Shown here: piece by piece, positions 12,101 through 23,803 of the stretch
Layout of the letters: every line of letters begins with the position of its first letter
Numbering within the stretch: the stretch's first letter is position 1
NCBI GenBank assembly: GCA_002794735.1
Contig: NBAZ01000012.1
Location: forward strand, 1-64,000
Direction: 5' to 3'
Length of the DNA stretch: 64,000 nt
Source of the DNA: Pyrrhoderma lamaoense
Lineage: Eukaryota > Basidiomycota > Agaricomycetes > Hymenochaetales > Hymenochaetaceae
The notes under the pieces: model-generated
Told to the model about the DNA's origin: nothing
Seen by the model: the letters and a program-made list of their open reading frames with translations, nothing else
The model's database searches: none
Position numbers and translations under genes: made by a program

Positions 12101-13734
12101 ACAAATGTTAATGCAAGGTTAATCGTCGGAAGATGGAGTTGTAGAATTGAATGATTGACCAGAAAAAAATCAAGTATGTTATAATTAGCTTTCTGTAACT
12201 CTTGAAAAGGACAAAACAAGAGTGGAAGGTTTTCTTGGGATTTTTTACTCACCCTGATATGTATTCTCGACGTTTATCACAATCCGCAACATATTCGGAG
12301 CCATGGGCGTCTTCAGACGGTACCACACTAAATTTCAGAGAAAAGATACTATGTAAGCCACAAATTCTACAAACCACACAGACCACGCAGAGAATATAGA
12401 AGTTATAAACAAGAGCAGCAGGAAAGAAAATACAAATTGTTTTCTGTGATATCTGCAATGAAAGTGAGAGAAAGATAGAAACTCACTAATAATCCAATTT
12501 CTCTTCTCCATTAACGCCCTAAGTTTCTGCAACTTCTCAGTCGTCTTAGTCTTTTTGATAGGCTCGTCATCAGCCGACATCTTCCTTTCCAACGCACTTC
12601 CTACTAGCGTGCTCTGCGAGTCCGTAGGTTGAGGACTAGACCTATCCAATTGTTGTTGTAAGTGTCGTCGAGCGACGGACGACGAGTTAGAATTATAGCG
12701 ACTAAGGTTTGCTCCTTGACCACCAGCAGCGCTTTCACCACCAGCAGACCGTTTAGATTGTGTACTTCTTTGCGTAACGTTTGTCTTTTGAGTGTTACTT
12801 CTCTTCGGAGGTACAATCGGTGGTGGCTGAGACTTGGAAGAGGAAGACCGTGTGAGCGGTGGCTCATCTACGTCCGGGATAGGAGTAAGCGCGCCTCGTG
12901 GCCTCACACCAGCCCTCTCGTACCCACCACTCCCTCCTACGTTAGGAGAGACCAAAGAGAATTGAGAGGTCCGTGCTGAATTGAGTCCATCGTCGTAGTT
13001 GCCGTTGAATTCACCATAAGGATTGTTATGATTATTTATGAGATTGATAGCAGAGGAAGAGTATATGCCTGACCCAACACCGGGTGGTAATGAGTTATTT
13101 CTAGTTAGCCTTCCTTTCTCCTTCATTTCTTTCTCCTTCTTCGCAGCTTTGTTCATCTCTCTTTCTCTCTGCTTCCTCAGCACCCATCCAAACCCAAAGC
13201 CAAGTCTGCGTGGTTGAGGAGGCGGAGGGCTACTCGTCCTAGCCGACGGAAGATGCGCATACGATTCCGAATCAGTCTTGAAAGCCAAACTCTCGGGAGG
13301 ACCTCCACGATCTGTTTCTCCATCCAAGTCAGGGTAGGTTGGCTCACCACCCTTTGAAGTTATCGTTGCAGTAGGAGAATAGAGATCATCATCAAGTGAA
13401 TCTTTTGAGTTAGTGTTCTTGATCTTATTTGGGTTATCGCCTTTGCTGTTTCTACTGTCGCGATTATGACTATGGGTGTCAGGTAAGGGAAATCATGATG
13501 AGAGCCTGATCTAGGAAGGGAACGAGATCTGCCTGAAGGATAAGAGCCGGAGCGCGAGGAGTAGCTTAACGAGTCATTCGAGTCGGGGTAGTGGTGATGT
13601 TGCAGAAAGAAATCTCCAGCTGCAGCTTTTTCGGAGATGATAGTGTTTGCGTCGTCTAAACGACGAGGAGTCTTTTTCTTTCCGAATGGTAGACACAATG
13701 CAGGTGGGGGAGGAGGGGGAGGAGGAGGGGCCAT
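9109..13734 (-). CDS. AMPP: Xaa-Pro aminopeptidase P, cytosolic M24B, with long N-terminal extension
   Basis: Metallopeptidase that removes N-terminal residues preceding proline. The creatinase-type N-domain starts at [13 protein letters not shown] (about 12530-12490) and continues through [10 protein letters not shown] and [11 protein letters not shown]. The catalytic domain has the metal ligands in order: the two Asp in [16 protein letters not shown] (about 10060), His in [15 protein letters not shown] (about 9770), Glu in NEPGF (about 9670) and the final Glu after GIRIES. The C-terminus GLHIDWD ends at 9109. Upstream, the frame continues for about 450 Ser/Pro/Arg-rich residues beginning MAPPPPPPP (13734), much longer than family norms. 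A 642-nt intron (11611-12252) splits the N-domain. The joint before PSEDAH (12330-12490) has no clean GT-AG solution. Single-base frameshifts occur near 9667, 10313, 11058, 11492 and 13490, mostly at homopolymers, and are probably sequence errors. Confidence 0.85.
11611..12252 (-). other. 642-nt intron inside the aminopeptidase gene
   Basis: It separates the exon ending in YISG from the exon starting FTGSAG, a contiguous motif in the family. It has a GTGAGT donor and a CAACAG acceptor. It is about ten times longer than the other introns here. It carries CACGTG-like words (near 11850) and an alternating purine-pyrimidine run around 11775-11800. It holds no convincing ORF. Confidence 0.7.
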
Positions 13735-14369
13735 GATGGAAGTGATGAGAGTGTGTGAGCGTGTTAAGGGGGAGACACGCAGACAAGCCCTCTCGTAGGC
13801 TCAGTCAGACGATGAGACCAAAGTTGTCACTTACTCACCGTCCGGTGTGTATTGATGACTAAGTAACCTTAAGTGGCCGTGGGCTACTCGCACGCTCTCT
13901 ACCTCCATATCATTCATCAACTTTATCTCAAATCTTGCTACACATGCACGTACTTGTCGTATATACTTAACCTCAGCAGCTAAATTGACTGGTGAAACCT
14001 AAACATGGCAATTTCCTCAAAAGGCACTCTGCACTTATCTCCGCTGTTATAAATATATATATATATATATATCAATCATATCAACGCCTCTTCTTTCCGC
14101 TCTTCTATTGTGCTATCGGATCGGTAGCCAGTAGTCACAGGTTCTAGGCGCGAGTACTGAAGCAAATACGAGACTTTAAAAGTAAATCCCTAAAAAAAGC
14201 AGATCATGTCGAACAAAAGGGTGAAAATGACTTGAGAATAAACTAGATCTTTCTAGATGATCGGATTTACCTCAGAGCTCAGCAGAATTACAACTATCAA
14301 TATATAAAATACATATTTAATATTAATAAATTTGACTTGATAATGAAGCGGGTAGGGGAGCCATTGCCA
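13735..14369. other. Intergenic, with (AT)n tract
   Basis: Promoter-side region of the aminopeptidase gene. It contains an (AT)10 microsatellite at 14053-14072. No gene was seen. Confidence 0.6.
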
Positions 14370-16988
14370 TCAGGAAGAAAGAGACTGAACTAACCCAGCT
14401 TCTATGTACTCTTGGAGTAGTCCAAGGAGGAGATTACCAGTTAAGGTGTCCCATATGTACACAGCATATCCAAAGACCCAATAGGCCTCGCAATCCGCCA
14501 GGTGAGAAGCAAACCGACAAAACCCATTTTTTGTCTCATTGCAGTGGCCTACGTATCAGTTTTATCATGGGCCAGAGACGACAAAAAGTCCATCATGAGA
14601 GGATGCAACCGAGCAAATCCTGTCATACGCCATTAAAGAGTAGAAAGTAACTGCCCATTCGTAGCATTCCAAATACGGATTTTTTGCATCCCTCGATCCA
14701 GAAGCGATTTTCATTCCATCTGGTGAGTAATTGATCGACAGTACCTAACTATTATGTACAAGCAATATCAATGGATCAAGAAATAGATGTCCGCATTCAC
14801 TGATCATTACTTGCTACCGATCATGACATATCAAGTTCTAATAAAAAAAAAAAAAGATATTTCACAAACAATGCGTACAAGATAGATTACAATGGACTAT
14901 AAACGAAGTAATCGAACTTCACAGAGTGAAAGACACTTGTGACAAAGTAGGATCTTATGACAAGTGAGTAAAACTAACAACAATACAAAATCCAAACGAA
15001 TGTCTTATCATAGGAATTGAAGTGAGATGTTTTCCATCTGATGAAAAGGCAATCGAGAGCTCATGTGACCTTTTAGTGTAATAATGTCACCATTCGCCAG
15101 ATTGTGCACCACGACGCTACTGGAGGAATGACACGCAAGAAGCAATTCGTTGATGGGCAAAAACAGGATTCAGTTTGCAAGTGATTTATATAGGCCAAAG
15201 CAAGTTGGCCTCTGGGTGAATCAAATACGCGAACTTCTCTTTTTCGAAAACAGCCCAAAACATGTATATTTCCCTCTCGAAGACACAGCAATCGAGTGGA
15301 TTTTCCTCGTTTCTGAATAGCATCTGATCCGCCAGCGACATCCCAAGCCCTGATTCCTCCAATTGTCTGACTAGACATGGAGTTAGTATTATTTGAGCAA
15401 ATCTTACACTATTGCACAAGTCACTCCTATTAAACTCCTAAGCGTTTCTTCAACGTCTGCCGCATTCCACATCCTTATCCCTGGATTATCACCCGCCAGG
15501 GTGTGAAGACCGTCAGGTGAGTACATAACCAAATCTACTTTCTCTCGATAAGAAATCTCATAATTAAGGACTTATATCATCACTGGGTATTCTCCATATA
15601 CAAATAGTATCATCAGACCCTGATACGATGTTCACTCCTCCAGGTGAGAAAGTGATTGAATTGACTGGCACGTGATGCCATCTTTATGGAACTAGTGTCT
15701 TTCTACAGCACATATTCCACACCATAATTTCGCCAACATTAGATCCAGATACTAGATACCGATCGCTAGAGAAGAACAAGACCGAGCTGATATGATAGGC
15801 TATGGCCTTGAGTAGTTCTCTTTCTGCCTTTCCTCGCGAGATCCCAGATTTTCATTGCACGATTAGAGGAATTTGACGCGTAGTACTTTCAGCATGGAGA
15901 GAATGCGATGCAGCGCCCCTCGTCAGCTTACCCTCCACCCCCGCTTCCGTCATCCCCACCTGAGCCTGAACTCCTCTTACTGTTATCCTCTCCGGATTCT
16001 CTACATTCTTCGGAGTCACGATGGTCATCACTGAATCTATCTTCGTAATCTCTAGCTCTCGAAAGAGTTCTCCATCTAATGCATCCCTCAAACTTGCTAC
16101 TCTAGTAAACCTCCAGAATTCTACTAAATTTTCCGTCTGAACCAGAAGTTCGTCTCCTTCATTTCTTAAGCCATTTAGAAACGATGTACACGCTGCAAAC
16201 ACTAAGTAAACCCACTAAATGATTTTTCACACGAGTCCTTCGTCCTCTGTCAAATCAATACTCTGTACAACAGGGAAATATGGATAGTCCTAGATCGGGT
16301 TAGCACCTTGAATCAGAGCTACAAACAGACAAATTTTACAGAAGCAGCTTCATAAATTATGACGTTGTGATCACTGAATAAAAATCAGAGACTATATAAC
16401 ACTGAAGTGTGCTTATACTGAAGACTTTTTAATGAGGAGTATGCTTCTGCAGTTTTGCTTCTAGCACGGCGCTAGTTGAAATGCTCAATCACGACTATCT
16501 TGAGGCGTTTGAGACGTGGCAACAAGAGTGTTTCCTTGGCAAAAGTCCAGAAAGCAAGATGTTTAGTTTTCCATTGTTCCTAAAGAATTCATGCGGAAAT
16601 CAATAGGAGCAAAAAGGCGCGAACCCCCGCAAACACAATAATTAAACACAGAGATATAAACGCTTTAGATAGTTATCGTACTAGCTCTTTTTACACTCTC
16701 CTTATCACATCCAGCTTTATAAGTATTTTAACTCCGGATAGGTTGCATTAAGTGAGTATCACTAGCTAGCCAGTAGGGACAGATTTGTTTGTTTGTTTTT
16801 GGATTCTTTGTTTAAATGATCAAGTTTCTTTGTAATCATATCACTGCTTTCGTTGATTTTACTTGTGAGGAGCTATGCCTGAGAGTGAGAACGGCCTATT
16901 ACACCACCTTCGGATTCGACCTCTCTTATAAACTCGCTCAAGACTAGCAGGAGTTAGCGGTGCTCTTTTTTTGTCTGGGTGTTACCAA
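14370..16988 (-). pseudogene. Pseudogene copy of the membrane-anchored WD40-like gene
   Basis: Tandem duplicate of the gene at 18290-22306. Matching blocks include the propeller start (LLVQTENL, about 16140), the stretch at 16270-16640 (against 19810-20480) and the N-terminal exon near 16860-16988. WD40 blades are readable: VNSITFSPGG with GSDDTICIWRI (about 15660-15580), VMYSPDGLHTLAGD with GIRMWN, INYSPDGMKIASGS (about 14720) and VYIWDTLTGN (about 14450). Decay marks are clear. The start ATG of the sister copy is TTG here (16986-16988). Its CGCCAACTC reads CGCTAACTC, a Gln-to-stop change near 16956. About 1.5 kb coding for helical and transmembrane exons is missing at about 16650. An extra A breaks the blade near 14690. 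Transcription cannot be excluded. Confidence 0.7.
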
Positions 16989-18289
16989 AGAAGATTCTCT
17001 GTATCTCTCCTCAAGTTCACTATTTTCTTCTCGCCTTGATAGTATCAATTATGAGAGTACTATAAGAATACTAGTTACACACCCCGTCTTTCTCGAGAGT
17101 CGGATATTATGGCCAGAAATGTTTGGTTTAAAGAGCAGTCGTAGTCTTAAGGAAAGAGAAAAAACTTGATCTTGAAATGATTGTCCGAGATGCTCCGTCA
17201 TCTTTGACAGAACTCATGCCTGTCAATACGTGAATGGAGAAATAGCACGCCAAAGTTGAATAGATGAGTATATAATCAATCAAAGCATATAAAATTTTCT
17301 ATGAACAATTCCAAATTCCATATTCAACGTCGAAATTGAAAGAGCTAGCTAATTAATTTAGAATTTTGGTAGGAAGATGATGGATAAATGGGTGAAAATG
17401 TTCAAGGAACTAAGATCACTAGTTTAGCTAAAATCCTAAGGCATTCTTTAGGAAAATAAAGTTGATGGAAAGAGACGCCAGGAAAGCAGAAAGTAGACTC
17501 TATTATCAATCACCTTGAGCTGTTGGCATGGCTGACCCGTTTGCTAAATATCGTGCAGCTTGATGGTAGGCAATGGTTTTTAGAATATGTAAAAACACAC
17601 GTGTTTGATGGGGGTTTTCTTATACTATTTCTGAAAAACAAGCAAGGGTTATCTGGAATTAATGCTAGACTTACAAGTTCGTTCAACTTATGTTGGTTAT
17701 AGTCACACTCCTTCATAACTGTTTCCGATCTTTCTCATATTTTCGTAGTAACGTAAGGTCTTAATTACATTTCTCAGACTATTATAATTGATCGTATCGT
17801 TTGTTTTTAGCAATAGCAAACAACGAAGATCCACCTCCACTATTCTTTCCGACACGAGACTGGCTTAAAATTACGAAAAAGTTTGATTTCATCCCCCTAA
17901 TCAGTAGCTCGCCTTTCTTGCCGCGCGCAACAAAAGCTGATAGATGATCTCAATATAAAGTTTTATATGGGATATTCCATTAGATATCTTTATTTGAAAA
18001 GAGTCATTTCATCTATATATTTATACCTTCTCTCCTAATGCAGGTTTTTCATGTATCGTCTCAATCCGTTAGACAACGGATCGGATGTCAACAATCAAAC
18101 GTACAAAAATCAGTGGAAGAACACATATACCCTGTCGTGATTATGTTCACCGCACGTATATCAGAAGGACTTATCATATAGTGAAACTGTCTGGTAAGCT
18201 ATACTTGTGGTCATATCTACTTTTCTTTTTACGCAGATAGCAAATCATCAGTCATATTCATTGATATATCTGGCGGTAGTAACACAGTG
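16989..18289. other. Spacer between the tandem WD40-like copies
   Basis: AT-rich. It includes a stretch homologous to the upstream region of the right copy (17000-17220 against 22310-22520), so the duplication includes promoter sequence. Short frames on the minus strand (for example 17510-17716) have no recognised motif. The rest has no supported feature. Confidence 0.5.
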
Positions 18290-21200
18290 TCAGTCTGTTT
18301 TGTCACTCGTCTGTCGCTGGGTTTCCTCAGAATCATGATTCTGTGGAGGCATGATTGTGAAACATCTACCCTCTGATACCCGAGGTTCTCTACCTCTTCC
18401 CTTTCTATCACGTATACTGATTTTCTCAACTCCTGGACCTCCTTTCTCGAAGAAATCATTACTCTGGATTGCCCACACCTTTATCGACCCATTAGGCATC
18501 CCGAATGCAAATATATACGGTATCGTACCGGGTATGATGGAGAAGCTTATTGGAGGGTTGATATCCATTGGGAAAGAAGGGCTGTCAAAGATGTGCAAGG
18601 CCTTGTGCTTGAACCATGTGTCCCCAGTGTCCCCACGGAGAATAACAACTTCATCTTCACAAGGTTAAGCGTCAGAAAATTGAATAGCGAGCATGCGCAT
18701 CAACATACATCCCGATACACCATATATAAGCTCGTCATCCTTGCCACAGAAGCCAACAGTCCCACCTGGTGACAGTTCCTGGAAGTACGGTGTTTGAGCC
18801 CATAATCGATAACATCTAAGGGTGGTTTCTTCTATCTCAACCAAGGCTGGGGTGTCCTGATAAGTAGTTTGGGTCAGAATAGTATCTGAAACTCACGTAT
18901 AACTACATGACAGACCTCGCTTCCATATATCAAGGCTCTTCTTTCGTTCTTTGAAACGACAAGCATATTCGGATTCGCATTTTCAACCATAGCTGTTCTG
19001 AAAATTACGTCTCATGACATAAAAATCAACTCGCTTTGTAGATGAACCTCTTACCCTTCAATAGATCTATTTCTCATATTGTACACTACACATCATCGTG
19101 AGTAAGTACATTTCAATTGACCTTCATCCCAGTAAGCTCACCTAATACCCGACACATTCCTGGGTCACTCGAATCGGGATCCGCCAAGCAGAGGATTTTA
19201 GTCATCCCAAGAATAACGGCATCGATTATAGAGATTTTGTGGGTGGACAGATCAAATGATTTAATTTCCTGTTCATGTAAAGCAGTCTGAGAAGAGATGT
19301 CCCCAATAGGATTATCACCACTCACCTTGCAATACATGTCCTAGTACATGTGAATGCCTATTGAGTCTATCTATTTTTTTAAAAAAAACTGACATTATAC
19401 TCACGTAAAGGCTGATTGAGCTACTATACATGACCGTAATAGCAGAATAGGCTTCAATACAATTTAGTAGAACTCTCAATGAGTTTACAATGCAGATAAA
19501 TACCTTCAGCGTCAAAGTCTAATTCCCAACGGACGGCGACCGGATCTGTATCAAATTTCAGAGTTCCTAGTTCCTCTTTTGTTGTCTTCTTTCTATCAAC
19601 CTAGTACAAGTTATTAATCTTCAAGAGAGACGGCAACATATAAATACATACGCTAGTAAACATCCAAGTTTTTATCAAATTTTCGGTCTGTACCAGAAGT
19701 TCATGCCGCCACCCTTTAGTTGTGTTAGCGATAATGTACAGCTCAGATGCTCAATAATCTCACCAAAGAACCTTTTTCACGGCCCTTCGTCCTCTATCAA
19801 ATTAACACTCTGTACAACAGGGAAATATGGATCGTCCTAAATCGGGTCAGCATCTTGAATCAGAGCTACAAACAGATAAAACTTACAGAAGCAGCGTCAT
19901 ATATTACGACGTTTTGATCACTGAATAAAAATCAGAGATTATATAACACTGAGGTGTGCAGAGTGACGTACTGAGCCGAAACTAAGAATTTTCGACTATC
20001 GCTGAATTGTAGTAGTGGCTGGAACATTGAATTTTGAACCTGTATACATGTGTTCAGAGCAAGACGATAGTATATCAAAGCTGTTAAATTACAGTTCTCA
20101 TGTCGCTTTCTTAAAAACCTTGGGGTTAAAAGTCCAAATCGGAGGGGCGGGTACTGGTATCGCTGTGTCATGAATATGAACGTCCGACACTATTGGACAA
20201 TGCTGCAATGTTGTTTATATGTCACTGTATTAAGCATACCTTTTTCAATATCCAAGTCAGACTTGCGGAATTTATCCTGAGACTTATTATTGAGGAGTAT
20301 ACTTCTGCAGTTTTGCTTCTAGCTCTGGCAACTAGTTCGAATATACGATTACGATGATCTTGAAGCCTTCTGAGTTGTGGTAATAAGAATTTTTCTTTAG
20401 TAGAATGCCAGAAAGCGAGGTGCTTAGTTTTCCATTGTTCCCAAAGAAACCAGGCAGAAATAAGTAGAAGCAGATAAGCGTGTACTCCCGCAAACACGGT
20501 AGGTACAACAGCAGTCGCAATATGTCCCTGAAAGGACTCACTGTTTCAGAGGCTTGTTCTGAAGTTTGACAGGTATCAGGCCTACCTGCTGACTTGCAGT
20601 TTGAAATGCTAGGATACATAGGCCAATAGAGAAGGCAGAAACAGCTGTAATGAGGGAGAATACAGGCCCATTCCTGAGAGTCGCAGTAAGCCATGGAGGC
20701 ATCGTTGATAGATTATCAAATTGGCGACTATTTTATGCCGATTTAAGTATGAAAGCATATAGCAGAGAGCATGTAACAGAAACGCACACAGGAGACTGAC
20801 GCCATGTCATGATGAGGAGACTATACACAGCCGATGCTGTACTGAAAACGAGAGAAGTAAACCACATCGTGTTCATGATGATACTCAGCGAAGACTCCGG
20901 ATTGTTAGAAGTGATCTGGAGAGTTGTTGCTGTGACACTAGAGAGGAATGTTGCTACTGTTGTCAGATTGAGATACCGTTGACTAGAAAATTCCTGGGTC
21001 TGTCGTATCATCGCAACCTCTAGGAGCACGCTTAAATATTGCTAGCATTCAATATAGATCTCCGATTACATGCCTTTCTCAACAATATTTTTCAATTCAG
21101 CTAAGAAATTCTCGAAGGCGGTAGCCAATGGGTCCAATAAGCTGACATCAATGTAATTTCCTGCAAGGCTTACGCCCATCAAGTGGCCTAGATATAGTTA

Positions 21201-22306
21201 GTGCCATGTAATTTGGGTACTAGTCGAGTACATACTATATTCGATATCAAGTATCGCGCCGAGCTCCTATATCATAGTGAGACAAATTATAGGAGAAGAG
21301 GTCAAAGCACACACCTGAAGCCGTAAGCGGAATTCATAAAGTCCAATAATGAAGCTATCATTATATATTTTCAGTTCTTGAAAGGAATCGATAACCTCTT
21401 GGACTGTACTCTGCGCAATCGCCAGTGATTTTATGCATTCCCTTTTTTCTAACGAAATGCTCAGTTAAGTAGAGAAAAGGTTCGAAATTCAGTGATAGAT
21501 AACTCACTGATCTTCCCCATTTTGAGTCTGAGCCATCCGTAAGCTGTTGAAGATATAAAGTACTGCGTAGAGTAAGTACAGATATACATGGGGAATGCGG
21601 ATCCGAGTTTATAAAGCTTACTAGATTACCCAAGTGCTTCCTGCATTTCCTTTAATGCTTTTGCAGCTCGCCCTCCACCGCCAAGAGTAGTAAGAGAGGC
21701 GCGTATCTGATAGCTCTGAGTCGACAATTAGCAGCAGTTTCTTTCAGTATTTGATATCTGATTTTACCAGCTGGGTGAAATGATCCAGAGATCTTGTTAT
21801 ATCGACGTGAGTGAATATTATTAATTTCAGAAGAGGTACAAAGACATACTTATGATATCTTTGGGTGGCATTTGTAGATCGGTTAGCGATTTTCTTTTGA
21901 GCATTTTCTTTTTCAGGAGCTGGTCTTGACGTTGTTCGTCTGGTATCTAGAGTACAATATCAAGTCAAGGAAGAGTCTTTATATTAGATAAGTATCGTAC
22001 TAGCTTCGTCTACACTCTCCTTATCGGATTCAGCTAAGTAATTACGTTAACTCTGGATACGTTTTGTCAAGCAGAATTCACCAGCTCACCAGTAGAGTCA
22101 GGTTCAACTTCTTTGCTCTTTTCGGCTTCGTTATTTGAATAATTTAGTTGATTGTCTAATGCCATTGTTAGTGATTTTTGTGAAAGGAGTTGAGCCTCAG
22201 AGTGAGAATAACCTCTCGCGACGGTCTTCGACTCGCTCTCTTTAATAAACTCATCCAAGACCAGCAGGAGTTGGCGGAGCACTTTCTTTTGTTTCTTTGT
22301 TACCAT
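18290..22306 (-). CDS. Membrane-anchored WD40-like propeller protein, unassigned family
   Basis: Multi-exon gene starting at ATG 22304-22306 (MVTKKQKKVLRQLL). The order is: a charged N-terminal region (22306-21850) with EKENAQKKIANRS; helical exons (about 21720-21060) with LGGGGRAAKALKEMQEAL, VQEVIDSFQELKIYNDSF and DPLATAFENFLAELKNIVEK; and about four hydrophobic segments between 21030 and 20400 (YLNLTTVATFLSSVTATTL, MNTMWFTSLVFSTASAVYSL, FSLITAVSAFSIGLCILAF, HAYLLLLISAWFLWEQW). After an amphipathic linker comes a C-terminal beta-propeller-like part (about 19740-18290), including GSIKVWAIQSND near 18520. The layout suggests an integral membrane protein displaying a propeller, perhaps for scaffolding or recognition. 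Most exons join in frame by eye. The last stop could be 18290 or, after a frame change, 18229. The family is not recognised. Confidence 0.6.
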
Positions 22307-22821
22307 AGAAGAGTCCCGATATCTCTCATCAGGTTCTCTGATCGATTCTCGATCTTTGAAATGTGAGTGATGAGACTATTGTAAAATTATTAGATACGCA
22401 CTCCGTCTTCCTCGAGGGACAGACATTGCAAGGACGGGCTCAAAGAGTAGTCGTGGTCTTAGGGAAAGAGATACAACTTGATTTTGAGTCGATTATCCAG
22501 ACTCTTCCTGCCATCTCTCGCTTGTGAGACTGAGTTAAGTTCAGGCTAGACCTAAAACTCGAATATCAGCATTTGATCTTTTGTAAGATAAAATATTCAA
22601 TATATTGAAATTGATTCGAATTGATTAGTTTGTATTAGTCATAGCAGTATTATACATGTATTTGTAACACTTGATCAGCGGCTTTTCTTCCCAACGCCGA
22701 TGGTGCAATTATTTGCCTACTCTTGAACACAATGAATAATTTACTAAGTTTAAAGTCGTTAATGTCTACATCTTCATCTCGTGTCTGTCTGAGAGAGAGA
22801 TAAACTTGGGAAGAGAAAGAA

Positions 22822-23677
22822 ATGGCGACGAATATCACGTTCCATAAGGGTCAGTCAATTTTCCTTATAGTCAATACTATAGGGTAACCTAAGGTTCGGT
22901 TACGAATATTCATGCACAGGTTCGGTTGACTCCGCTGAACGTGCCAAACTTTTACAACAAAAAGGTGTAACAATTTGGTTAACCGGCCTTAGTGCGAGTG
23001 GAAAGGTAGGCCAGACAACACCAAATTTGGAGGGAAATGGCATAACGTCTTTCGTTGCTAGTCTACTATTGCGTGTGCTCTCGAACAACATCTGCTACAT
23101 CTCGGAAAATTTGCTTACAGGCTCGATGGAGACAATATCAGATTCGGTCTGAACAAGGACTTGGGTTTGATGAGAAGTCCCGAAATGAGAACATCAGACG
23201 GATAGGAGAAGTGAGTGTATTATGTTTATTGAGTCAGTCCGTCGCCAAACAAAATTGATGATGCTAAATTTATACATAGGTAGCAAAGCTTTTTGCTGAT
23301 GCTGCATGTATCTCTATCACTGCGTTTATATCTCCTTACCGAATCGACAGAGACTCTGCTCGTGCTCTGCATACTCAAAGTGGAATAGATTTTATTGAAG
23401 TTTTCGTCGACGCTCCTCTCAGTGTCGTTGAAGCACGAGACCCAAAAGGTCTTTACAAGAAGGCGCGGGCCGGGGAGATCAAGGGTATAGTAATTCCGAT
23501 TGTTCAGAAACTCTTTTACTCTAAATAACAAATGCTTTTCTCCTAGACTTTACTGGAATTTCAGCACCCTATGAGGAACCCGAAAAACCCGAGATCCATA
23601 TCAAAACTGGAGAAGTTGATTTGGATGAGAGTGTTCGCATCATTGCCGAATACTTGTCTTCAAAAGGTTACATCTGA
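22822..23677 (+). CDS. MET14: Adenylyl-sulfate (APS) kinase
   Basis: Phosphorylates adenosine 5'-phosphosulfate with ATP to give PAPS, the second step of sulfate assimilation, in the cytosol. Five exons join cleanly. ATG at 22822 ([10 protein letters not shown]) leads to [15 protein letters not shown] and then the P-loop GLSASGKS, which is split by an intron directly after the Lys. Next come [28 protein letters not shown], the APS-binding/lid region [16 protein letters not shown], and the C-terminal [12 protein letters not shown] with a stop at 23675-23677. The length is about 200 residues, as expected for a stand-alone enzyme. It converges on the STE20-type kinase gene with only about 127 bp between the stops. 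Confidence 0.93.
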
Positions 23678-23803
23678 AGACATTTCCCGCTCTAGAGCCA
23701 CTGGAACCTAAGTTTTGTAAATTTACACTGTTTATTGAATTGTACCCAAATTATAGATTATACATATACAAATCCTCTAGCCCTTTACAATGATACTTGA
23801 ATG

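Noticed and set aside
12335..12480. C-terminal 45 codons of the long 12335-13327 frame ([17 protein letters not shown]...)
   Set aside because: This is read-through of an intron between NWII and the PSEDAH exon of the aminopeptidase, not protein.
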